Source of the DNA: Drechslerella dactyloides
Lineage: Eukaryota > Ascomycota > Orbiliomycetes > Orbiliales > Orbiliaceae
Direction of reading: 5' to 3'
Assembly: GCA_020064725.1 (NCBI GenBank)
Contig: JAGTWJ010000017.1
Span: 2,046,001-2,110,000, forward strand
DNA length: 64,000 nucleotides
The notes below the pieces were generated by a model. It searched no databases. It worked only from the letters and a program-made list of their open reading frames with translations, and was not told the origin of the DNA. Below, piece after piece: positions 44,797-55,135 of the stretch. The position numbers and the translations under genes were made by a program. The stretch's first letter is position 1. Each line of letters starts with the position of its first letter.

Positions 44797-47045
44797 ATGG
44801 GCAACGTCCTGCAGCGGCCAGCCGGTGCACTAAACTCGGATGAGTACATAGTTCTTGTTGGAAATGTGCGTCCTCCCGACCCGAGCCTTTCGGTTGCTAT
44901 TCGAAATTAGAGTGCAGGGAGAAAAATACTTCCCTCCCTCATGGCTATTAGTTTTCCCTCTCGCTTCAATTTTACCCGCCACAGTTAAGCGGCCATATTT
45001 GTTTTCTCTAACAGTTGGATATATCTTTCTAGATTCCCTGGCGAGGAAGATGGCAAGACTTGAAAGACCTAGTACGAGAGATCACACCAGGTGTTCAGCG
45101 CGTTGAGATCTATCTTACGCCTGACGGGCGCTCCAGGGGTTTTGGATACATTATTGTAAGAGACCGAGATGAAGCCCTCAAAGTCGTTGGTACGTATTCC
45201 ATTATCATCACCACAAGCCCTCAAGTATTTTGCCGAACTTTGCTGAACGGAACCGTCTTGTTTGACTGACTGTCCCCCAGAGCAACTGGATGGACTTGAA
45301 TGGCATGGGAGAGCGTTGATGGCGAAGCTGGGAAACGAAGCAAATGCAGTTCCCATACTAGCACAGCAGCCGACCCAGACATCTCCATCTGACGGGAGCC
45401 TGCTGCCAGACTTCTTGCCCGTCCCTCCACTTCCCACCGATTACATCAGTAATACAAACCTTTCCGCATACCCGAATCTCGCGCCGTCGCAGCTCGCGGC
45501 GTATAACGAATGGATCTCAATCCAGGCGTACTACCATTACGCCGCTTTGGCTCATAATATGGGCATTCGCGTTCAGGAGGAGCGTGCTCAATTTCAGAAG
45601 CAACCAGCTATCCGACGGGAGGAGGAGGAGGCTCTTACTAGCAGTGGTGTTCTGTCGCGGCCACGGTCCGTCGATACAGAAGCAGTCTCGGCGGCCAATT
45701 CATCACCAACGCATGACAACGAAGCACTGCTAGAGGAATACAAACGACAGGCCATCATTGCACAGAGGGCGGCTGCTTCTCACTCTGGAAGGCATCACGC
45801 TCTTTTACATGAAGAACTGACAAGATTCCAAGGCGGTTCACCTTTGGGACACCAGTCGACCTCGTCGTCGTCGACTCCCTCCTCTTCGTCGGTCTACAGC
45901 ATGGGCCGCTCGCGACGTGGCACTCCCAATCAACTGAGTACCTTCAGGTCGCCTCCCAAAATCTCCTCTCCACCTCTTCAACAACAATCATTCGTGCCCT
46001 ACTATCCTTTGACGCACAACCAAGGATCAGGTTTCACGTCGAATCCTTCCTCCGCGATCCCAAACTATCCCTCAATGACTTACTTGTCGCAACAAACTCA
46101 ACCGTTTCCTCTCTCTCCAACTCAAGGTTTCTCATACCGTCACTATTCTCGCCGTTGTCAACTTTTGCTAAGCAAACTCTTATAGTAGGACAAAGCCACC
46201 TGCCTCTCCAGCCTCTTCAAACCTCCAACATGGCACCAATCTTCTTCAGCCAGGGCGACATGCCGCTCCTCCCTTCGTTTTATTCCGCTCATTCCGCTGG
46301 CAGTTACCAGTACAGTCCACCACCAATCTCACCATCTGCAGGAATTGGGCCTCACCGACACAGCAGCTTCGGCCACCAGGCTATACAGGGCTTCCACCAA
46401 GCACCGCAGCAGCAATCGCAGCAGCAGCAGCAGCAACACCACTACCATCACTATCACCAGACCGGCCAACCCGCAGATCTCGATGGCGACCGCTACCAAC
46501 AACCACAGATACCAGCAGCAATCCCACCTGCTCCTTTGGTCGTCACAAACTCTGCTGGAGTCCCCGTCAATCTCAGCCATGGCGCCGTGCAAACCGAGAA
46601 CCGCGGAATCTTCATTGGCAACTTGCCATACAACACCCACTGGCGTGACCTTCGCACCTTCCTGAGCTCCGCCGGCAACATCATTCGCTGCGACGTCCCT
46701 CGCAAGCCAAACAACAAGGGCCGTGGGTACGCCACCGTCCTCTTCGCGTCAGCTGAAGACGCCAATCGTGCCTGTGACATGTTCAACGGCACGACCTTCC
46801 AGGGGAGGCAAATCCGCGTCCGATTGGACACGTATGCTAATACCAAATCTGTGGAGAGTGGAGGAGCTGGAGGAGCTGGAGGAGGAGCAGGAGGGACTAT
46901 CGGAAGTGGCAGTGCCGGGTCTGGCTCCGGTGGGGGTGGATCAGGATCAGGTGGGAATCAGTCGTCGTTCTTCACCGATGGCGATGTTGAGCGGGACGGG
47001 AATCAGGAGGATCAGGGCTGCCGGAGGTCTTCTGCATCGGTCTAG
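44797..47045 (+). CDS. RNA-binding protein with two RRM domains
   Basis: Four exons (44797-44865, 45033-45189, 45281-46126, 46186-47045) give 643 residues. Introns 1 and 2 are GTGCGT..TTCTAG (167 bp) and GTACGT..CCCCAG (91 bp). Intron 3 (59 bp) has a poor donor, GTTTCT, but a TTGCTAAGC branch and TATAG acceptor, and is needed to join the frames. RRM1 (about 17-95) has RNP2 YIVLVGN and RNP1 RGFGYIIV; the first intron splits it. A middle region (about 100-490) is Ser/Pro/Gln/Tyr-rich with QQQSQQQQQQHH low complexity. RRM2 (about 496-570) has RNP2 GIFIGNL and RNP1 KGRGYATV, and reads like the Gbp2/Hrb1/hnRNP-M type. A Gly/Ser-rich tail follows. It probably binds mRNA in nucleus or cytoplasm, with low-complexity parts that could promote condensates (inference). 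Confidence 0.85.
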
Positions 47046-48355
47046 GTGGTCGACATGCGGTATCCGGTGCACTCATGGTACTTCTGGTACCCTCGATACA
47101 ACTACCACTTCTACCGCCACCATTACTAAAGGGTTTGGCTCGTCCGGGTATAGTAGGGGAAGGGGGACGCCGACGACCGATATTCCAGAAAGATCTGTTT
47201 GAGCTGGGTTCTCCAATGCTATATTGAACTTCATGCATGTGTCCTTGTGACTTTCTTTATTTTGTGGTGCTAGATTAGAGAAAGGTAGCTAGATTTCACG
47301 TGGGAACATTCCTGAAGGGTCTTTCAATATGTCTATAATTCTGAGCTGGGCTAGCTAGCTACAATTTCTTTCTTTGATGGAGTCTAAATAGGGTTAACTG
47401 GGTATTTGGGCTGGTTGCGAGATGCGAATAATTAATTTTTGAAAAGTGTATGTACTCCCTCCTATCAAAATGTACCGTTTTGTAACCCAGCTCTTTCCAA
47501 TGGACCAAATTTACAAGAAAACAACAACGAATAAGAACAAGGGACATGGCAAGCAGAACGAAATAGGGATAGAAACACCAAAATACTCCGGTCATATGCA
47601 AGAGACCTGTGTGAAAAGCAAGATGGAATCTGGAACGTGATAGATATCAAAGCCTCGCCAGCTGCCGCAGCACGGGAAAATCAGGGCACAGTAGCCTGGA
47701 ATCGAGGCTGCACGGCAGCATGAATTCGGGAACGTTCTGGCACATGCATCCGGGTCTGCCGACTTGCAACACCTGCAACGCAGAATCGGCCAGAACGCCT
47801 GTTGCAATCTCCAAAACAGGAAACGATACTCGGTGGGAGCATCATCACCAGCGTATCATATGAAACCTTAAACTTAGTACCGGTCTGCGATTTCGCCACT
47901 CTCGAGAAAACAACCGGTTCCGTGCCGCTGGGTGGGAAGTTTTGCCGATTGGCCTAGCTTTCGCTCAAACGAGGCGCAGGCCTGCACCGGCATCTTCCAA
48001 GGAAATCCACTCGCGAGCTGAGTCACGAATAAGCTGCCTCCACTGCAGTGGCAAATCGTAAGCCATTCGTCAGCGACACCGGAGGGGTTGGCCTGGAGGC
48101 GTCTGATAGATTACGAATCTCTGCGAAAGCCGCTGGACTGGTCTCCCTAGCTTTACCCGAAGGACGCCAATCGGTATCCCGTCGTCTCCTACGGCTACTC
48201 CGGTGGCGAACGAGGGAAGGAAAAGAAAAGCGAAACAAAAATATTTGTGTCCAGCGCGCAGGGATCGATAGAGGCCGGATCGCCGGAGTCGGCAATGCGC
48301 GTCGCGCGCCGTATTGGGACCATTTGGTTATTGAGGCGACCCGCGGTATCGAATG
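47046..48355. other. 1.3-kb spacer between convergent genes
   Basis: Lies between the 3' ends of the RRM gene and the coiled-coil gene. Frames here are short and overlap on both strands; no gene is supported. Confidence 0.5.
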
Positions 48356-50020
48356 TCACGTTGGAGGATTGGTGGGCTGAGATGCTGGGTCGGATCCTTC
48401 TCTGCTCCTGTGCAATAGCATGCGACCGATCTCCTCCATCCTTGAAACCTCCTGCTTGCTTTCATGAACAGTGGTCTCGAGTTCCTGTACCCTCTCCTTG
48501 AGCACTTGATTTTCTCTTCGTAGGACAGCAACCTCGTTTGCATCGGCGTCCCCCCCAGGGCTTGAGCTTGACCTTCGTGCTTCCTCTGAAGATTCAGAGA
48601 ACGCAAGTCGTTGTCGAATGTCCTCAATGACTTGGTCTCTTTCAATTATTCTGGACCTGAGGACGCTCTCTCTTTCCTTCCATTTGTTAAGCTCTACCAT
48701 CGATAACCTTTCCATCTGAGAGGCGAGTTGAATGATGCCGGAGTACTCCCTTACTCTGGAAACTAGTCTCCTGTTGATTGAATCCCGCTGTTCTGTCAAG
48801 TCCTGGACTTGTGTCTCCGACTGTTCCAAGGCTTCTTGAAGTCGATCCCGTTCTGCTGAGAGGGAGACGATTTCGGCATCGGCTACTGTGCACTTTTTCT
48901 GTATTGCCGCGCTTCGTGTCTGTTGCCGGCTATACGCCCCGAGCAGCCGCTCATGCTCCTTCTGAAGGGTTTCCAACGCCAGTGTTTTTGTCGATAGTTT
49001 ATGCTGTAGGTCCGTAACCAAGTCGTTATACGCTTGTAACGAATGCGATTGTGTCCCTGGCTTGATGTCCTCTGTGGGTAGACTGGCCGTGGGGTCTTGG
49101 AGCTCACTGTCGTCCGTGCGGTGCGCGAGAGGTCCACCAGGATGCAGGACGGCCTCAGGGAGGCCCTCAACAGGATCAGCCATGGTTACGCTTTGATCCG
49201 TCCGAGAGGGGTCCACACGTGGCAGACTATGCCGTGGAACTTTCCTCAGCAATGGTGTTTTAATCCTGCTGGATGCAGCCTCAAAATCGAGCTCCCAGAT
49301 CCTTAAATCGGTATCGTCGCTGAACGACTGGTCCTTCCGAGAGTGGGTTCCAAGCGCAATGCTGGCCGAGGCTACGCTTGGGATTGGGCTCCTACGGCTG
49401 AGCGGGTGATAGAGTTCGCTCAGAAGCGGCCACTGAGGTGGATTGGTGGTGGTGGTTGAAGACGATGCTGACGCCAACCCCGCCCAACTTGTCGTCGTCG
49501 CGGGCGATACGACGCTTGGGAGCGAACTGCTGTCAGCCGTCAAAACTGAAGCGATGCTCAGCCTTCTGGGATACTCGCGCACTGGGAAAGTCCTTAATGG
49601 GGCATCGTCACCCACGCTCAAGCTAAAGGGGTCGTCCCTTTGCGCCTGGTGCTCTAGTTCCGTGGACACACAGGAGAAGGGTGACTGCGGGAACAGAGAC
49701 AGCTTGCGCCGTTTGGAACTATCCTGGATATCCCTCTCCGGACCTGGCGGCAATTCTGACTGCGCGGGAAGGAAGCTCGCGCGTCGCTGCCGCTGTCTTT
49801 CGTGATCCGGGATGCGCCTCGCCAGCAGTCCAGGGATGCTCGACTCCACTGCGGCGGGCTGGAAGGGCGAGGAAGTGGTTCTGTCTGCAGCAGGCTCGCC
49901 AATTTTCAACAAGTGTGGGTGTTGGGCCGCAAATGTGTTGCCGGCGCCGTCTGACAGGATGGCGTGGATGCTCGTCTTTCTGCTGCGAGTCGCAGGCGGC
50001 TTGGTTGCTTCATCCGTCAT
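48356..50020 (-). CDS. Hypothetical protein, disordered N-terminus and long C-terminal coiled coil
   Basis: A single exon of 554 residues from ATG 50020. I do not recognise the family. Residues 1-30 (MTDEATKPPATRSRKTSIHA then ILSDG) contain a basic RSRKTS motif that could be a phosphosite. Residues about 30-330 are Ser/Pro-rich and disordered with a possible nuclear signal SSKRRKLSLF near 100. Residues about 340-540 are strongly coiled coil, rich in Gln/Glu/Leu/Arg (LQHKLSTKTLALETLQKEHE; LSAERDRLQEALEQSETQVQ; VLRRENQVLKERVQELETTV). The tail (HRSREGSDPASQPTNPPT) is unstructured. The arrangement suits a nuclear scaffold, a bZIP-like dimer without an evident basic region, or a cytoskeletal adaptor; none can be chosen. 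Confidence 0.7.
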   Translation of the reverse strand: MTDEATKPPATRSRKTSIHAILSDGAGNTFAAQHPHLLKIGEPAADRTTSSPFQPAAVESSIPGLLARRIPDHERQRQRRASFLPAQSELPPGPERDIQDSSKRRKLSLFPQSPFSCVSTELEHQAQRDDPFSLSVGDDAPLRTFPVREYPRRLSIASVLTADSSSLPSVVSPATTTSWAGLASASSSTTTTNPPQWPLLSELYHPLSRRSPIPSVASASIALGTHSRKDQSFSDDTDLRIWELDFEAASSRIKTPLLRKVPRHSLPRVDPSRTDQSVTMADPVEGLPEAVLHPGGPLAHRTDDSELQDPTASLPTEDIKPGTQSHSLQAYNDLVTDLQHKLSTKTLALETLQKEHERLLGAYSRQQTRSAAIQKKCTVADAEIVSLSAERDRLQEALEQSETQVQDLTEQRDSINRRLVSRVREYSGIIQLASQMERLSMVELNKWKERESVLRSRIIERDQVIEDIRQRLAFSESSEEARRSSSSPGGDADANEVAVLRRENQVLKERVQELETTVHESKQEVSRMEEIGRMLLHRSREGSDPASQPTNPPT

Positions 50021-51445
50021 CTCGAGCTGGCAGCTTCGGATCCGGACCGCCTCGACTTGATAAAAATAAAGACAGGTGCCCAGTGGATTAGTATCCGGTC
50101 AGATGCTCCGTCCCTCGAGCTTCCGCCACGGCCGCCGGTGGGACTGCTAGCTCGCAGCCTGCAGGCTAGCAGCAACGGCAGGAGCTGGCCGGTGTCGTGA
50201 AGGCTTAGTACGAGATTATACAGCTCCGGAACCAGACGCAGGCTCAAGCTAGTTAAGTATTGCATTGCACGAAAAAGTCGTCGATGTAGCTGTGGATGTT
50301 CTGCTCAATCGTGTCATCTGTCGATGCCTTACAGGCGAAGGGCTCTTCTTGCTATGTCCTGTCCTTGTCGGTCGCATGCATGGACTAGTACGGGTTATTA
50401 GGTACATGTGCATGGCCTTGTAAGCTTTCGCAAGGGCGGGTCAAAGCGGACGCAATATAAACGGTCCAGCAAAGTGAACCCCAGAGGTCCTTGTCAACTT
50501 GAAACATGTCACCCATATCATCAGCTTCAATGTCAGCACCGCAGCCGCGAGTGTCGTAACATGGGCTACATATCAGATATAAAACATCCAAGAGCCGTCC
50601 GGAATCTTGAGCAGAAAGGAGGAAGGAATCGCTGCCGGGGCCAATGGCAGCATTGACCCCCTGCTCTGATTTTAAGCCTCTTTCAGAAACGTTTTGTTCC
50701 CTCTGACTCGCTCCTTCGCAAATAGTCCAAGGTCGGCCGAAAGGGAAAAGGGAAAGACGATGATTCGCGACACGTTGCGGTCTTACCTGGCGTCCATCGA
50801 CACTATCACCAGTCTTTCAAGGCGGCCAGCGGGCACAGGAAGGGATTTTCTTGGTTTTGCTCGCTCCTCGTTGGGGTTAGTGCTAGGGCGGTGAGAGTAG
50901 GCGGAGAGGAGCGGGTTCATTCGTCTTCCGGAATCTGCAAATTATCGCGGCGGAAAAAAAGCATCCGCCTGGCAGTCCTCCTGGGCGAATTCGCTCTCTC
51001 TAGCTGCGAGACCGATTCGATTTAATAAGATTGTCTCGATAGTCCCGTGGAGCGCGGCGTTGCAAGCCAAGCCTGGAAAAAAGGGAGGCTGCTGACTTCG
51101 CAAACCCGAACAGACGGTTTGCGAGCCAACCGGAGCCAATACGGCTCCGCCAATGCATCTAGAAAGCTTGGTGGTGTCGGTAGTTACGAGTCGGGCGAAA
51201 ATAAGAACGACTTGATGGGTGATATAACCGGCAGTCCTCGCCTGCCTGCTTGCTTTAAGGTTCCTTCTTTCCTTCCTTCGAGATCACATCCTGATTTCCT
51301 TATCCGCTTTTCTTACCCGGGACTTTTGGCGCAGGCATCATCTAATACTTTCCCTTGGTTAATTACGGTAAGTTAGCGATGAGCGGGATCAAACGTGCTG
51401 AGATCTTTCGCAGATGCGCGGCATAAGGCACATGTTAATAAGGAC

Positions 51446-51829
51446 TTACGTATATCTTTGGCCATCTGCCAAATCGGATGATACTCTTGGCAATTTAGAG
51501 AGATTGCCGCCAGCGCAGTGAACGAGATGAAACTTCATAGTAGACTTGTGTGGGATTACAGGCAGAGCTGCGCTATCCCAAGCCAATGGGTTCGCCGTAT
51601 AACGGTTATCATAAGCTGCCCCACAGTCCATGCGTTCACACGGAATGCACATAGTGCCCAAACACGTGTATGGGAAGGGGTTGGGAAGCTTCCCGTCCTC
51701 CAGGAGCGCGGAGATATGCTTCGACGGCAGCCTATCGGGCGGGTCCCAAAAACCTTTGTCATCAGCACCGCCCTGACAAGTGGTTGTAGCGTAAGAGCCG
51801 GAAAGCAGACGAGGGGTCGATACTAACAA
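51446..51829 (-). other. Possible exon or relic: Cys-containing open frame
   Basis: A 127-codon minus-strand frame preceded by an acceptor-like TTTTGTTAG at about 51832-51840. The sequence (QGGADDKGFWDPPDRLPSKH .. MCIPCERMDCGAAYDN .. HLVHCAGG) has six cysteines and a natural-looking composition. There is no ATG near the start and no signal-peptide exon upstream, so it could be one exon of an unrecognised or decayed gene. Confidence 0.2.
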
Positions 51830-53600
51830 AACAAATTATTTCGGGCTCTTCCGTCATTGTGCAGAGCCGTAGTGGCTATGGACAGCCGACGGTCACGACA
51901 GTCTTTCCGTCGATGTCTCCACCCCTCGCGAAAAGATATACCGAGCCAGGCAGGCAATGCACGGGACTCGATTGCCCCAGCCGGCGAGGATGATCGGTTG
52001 ACAATCGAGACCGAATGACAATGCTGAACCAGGGAAACGATGCCAACTAGTCAGACAGAACGGGTGCGCATGTGCGATCTGTGTATTGTGTAGGATGCCG
52101 GACAAGGATCGGGCTTGAGAACTGCAAGGCCTGGAGCTGAAGCCGAGCCAGGCGGCTAGCTGTCTCTTCTTGATTGAGGTTTCAGCTGCTCGCCGACGCG
52201 GTCGTTAAGATTGAGACGGGGTCTTCGGCCAGGGCCGCCAAGCCACGCCGCAGCAACGCAGTCTCGTAAATTGGAAGGACCCGCGCTCTGCAAACCGCAC
52301 ACGGCGATAGCCGTGATATCTAATCACGATGGGCCGATGCTACATTACTTCGCGCATTACGAGTCTGCATGCTACACCAAATTTGACTTGCGTCGGAAAG
52401 GAAGCCTTTTATTCGAACTTTATATCTTTATCATCATGTTTTTATATAGTAACTAGACCCAATTACTAAATAATGAGAGACTGACTAACCGCCAATGCGT
52501 GGAACACTCAAACGCTCAATTGATCGAGCTCGTATTACAATTGCGATCCCTGATTCTGACAAACCAACCACCCAGAAAATATTACTCATTGTCTGCCCAA
52601 AAACACAATGCATGAGACGTTGCGTCCGGAGCCTCTAACGAATTCATCGATATAATCAAAGGTAACATTATGCCGTTCAGGTGACAACATGCAGTTCCAC
52701 CACTGCCTCGCTGCACGTACCAGGTCCACCAATAGCTCTTCGCGATCCTGTAATGGTTTCTAGCGGACGACCAATCACGGTCTCTAGTATACAACCCGCT
52801 GAGGTGAATAAGACAGACGAGCAAACAGTCTTGTATCGTTCCCGGCTTCTTTCACAAATACAAAGTTGACCACGTTGCAGGCACGATAGCTTCTAGCGGT
52901 GCTTGGGTGCCTAACGTAGGCTATACTCTGCTCACATGCTACAACGCAGATGCCCGGATGATATCACTCCGCCGCTCTTTTTTTAAAGACATCAGCTTTC
53001 ACCATTTTGCAGACAAAACGGACTATATGGCTGTTCCACTTAGGTGGTAACAGAGATCATTAAACCATCGAGTGGCAGTGCATCCAATATATGAGTCTAG
53101 TCGTCAGGATTCAACCGCATTTCAACTGCGGAACTGTCAACAGCAGAGAAGTCGTGTTTTACAACCTATATAAAGATCAAAGAAGTAGCTACGCAGTCGC
53201 GGTTCAGATAGCTTGGTAGAGATAAAGTATTAATATCGGCCGATTGCATCCATAATTAATTATCACACGAGACGAGAATCTAGCGCTAGCCGAAATCTAT
53301 ATTAGTCTTCGATCAATATCAATATATTCTGAGATTACTAACCATCCACCGGTACTGTTGCACTTTGTTGTATAGAGACCCGGATCGCGCATCGCCACTA
53401 ATCATGACCTTTAGTACGCGCGAGGATCAGGAGCTACTCTTTTCAAGCTGGCGAATACTCGAAAGTTTCATCCACAGACGATCCGTCGGGCCCCAGTTGA
53501 CATGAAATTCGGGGCGTCAGACAGATAACAAACAACCTGCGAAGCATTAAGCTACTTCTGAGTCTCTTCCCTGCCCTTGAGACCAACTTATGATTCCATC

Positions 53601-54492
53601 TCAATTCAGTATAGTAGAATATGCACTGCTGTAAGCAATGAAGAGCTCGCCATCTTCGAAAGGTAGTCCCGTTGGCTCGAGGTCAGGCAGATCGGCAAAA
53701 ATGCCATCAGTGAAGTTTTGCGAACACGCAGATAGAGCTGCAAAGACAACGTGCATATGCGTGCAGCGCAGGGGGTTTATAACGGCCAAGATCGCCCATC
53801 CTTTCATGTTGCGACTCTCGCCGGTAGCTTGGGGCGGCAGTAAGGCTTGGAAATGTCTGATTGGACGTCAAGTCAGACTGAAGCGAGCAAGTTGGGAGAT
53901 ATGTGCCGACAGGAGACGAGTATCAACGCTGATCGATGGGATGATTAAGAGTATCTGGTCTGGCGAGACGCTTCAAAGGCTTTTGTGTCGGTTGTGCATG
54001 CAGTCCCCTTGCCATTTTATTTGAAATCCGAATGCAGCGACAGGGTTACAGAAGCAATCAACGAACCTCTATTGCGTCCTTCTGATCTCGCGGCTGAGGC
54101 GACTGGGATATGCAACATGCGATTAAAAAAGGAAGAAGAAGAAAGTGGATGACCCAACTTACCTAAGATCCTTGGCATCGAGCTGGGAAGAGAACCAGGG
54201 CTAGCTATGTCGAAAGGTCAAGTTGGTGAAGAAAACCCTTGTGCTCTAGCTCTAACCTCGATACTAGGTGCCCTAGGATGAGGCTGAAGTGTTGCGTGTG
54301 TAGTTTTTCTGTCTCTCCGAAACTCGACGCATATGATACGGCCGGACTTTTGTCAACACCATTAGCTATTAGTAATTCGCTCAAAGTTGAAGATAATAAT
54401 AATATATATGAGATGTTGGCACAGGCGGCGGCACTATGCTCATCATTAGCCTCGAGGAGAGCGTTCCGGATCCTCAAGACTAGCCTGCTCAA
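53601..54492 (-). pseudogene. Possible decayed gene fragments
   Basis: Two minus-strand open stretches, 54205-54492 and 53601-53807, have plausible protein composition (ALLEANDEHSAAACANISYI; PDLEPTGLPFEDGELFIAYS). A GTAAGT..TCCCAG pair lies between them (about 54162 down to 54103), yet I cannot join them into one open frame. No family is recognised. It could also be chance. Confidence 0.2.
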
Positions 54493-55135
54493 TTTTGCAT
54501 GCTTGGTGAATTAGAAGTTGTATGTTTAGTAATACAGATAGGGCTAGTTCTAGCAGCTATTCAGCTAACCAAGTCCATGCAACCCATGCACCATACGGCA
54601 TAGTTACTAACGCGGGTAAGTTTTATCCACTCGGCTCAGAAAAATTCAGTAGCTTCAGAGCTGCAGAGGAGGAATAGGACGATGATTGGAATCGAAACAG
54701 GCAAACCAACCAACAATAAAGGAAATTGAGTAAACGCCTGTGTAACAATATCCCCAAGAAGCAATTTAACACCATCTTTTGTCTAGGTTCCCCCATATAT
54801 GCATGTACCCAAAATAAAGACGATAAAACCGAAAATGATACATTTCAAATAAAAAAGACAGCAACCTTTTCTTGAAACACGATGCGAAAGTAGCTAAACA
54901 AAACAAGATAGTCATGTACGAACGTATTCAATATCAAGCTTTGTACGTGAATACTAGCAACCCCACTCTTTCAATCCCAAAATTAAAATTGTAATATATT
55001 ACTCGGGCTGTACGTGTAGCCTGCGCATGCCCGACATCTTAAGGCCCATCGAATGCAATTTGATGCACCCTAACCTCCAGTACATCCAAAAGAACTCCGG
55101 TGAAAATGCAACAAAGAACAAACCTTGTGATTAAA

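Larger units (their letters stand above)
50021..55135. other. 5.1-kb gene-poor region
   Basis: The longest gap in the window. Two stretches look slightly more protein-like than background: a minus frame at 51446-51829 and minus frames at 53601-53807 and 54205-54492. None has an ATG-initiated, domain-bearing gene model. AT-rich sequence occurs around 53200-53340 and 54700-55000. No complete transposon, terminal repeat or RNA gene seen. Confidence 0.5.

Noticed and set aside
46126..46186. Frameshift or sequencing error in the RRM gene
   Set aside because: A 59-bp intron with branch site and acceptor explains the frame change without assuming an error, although its donor is weak.
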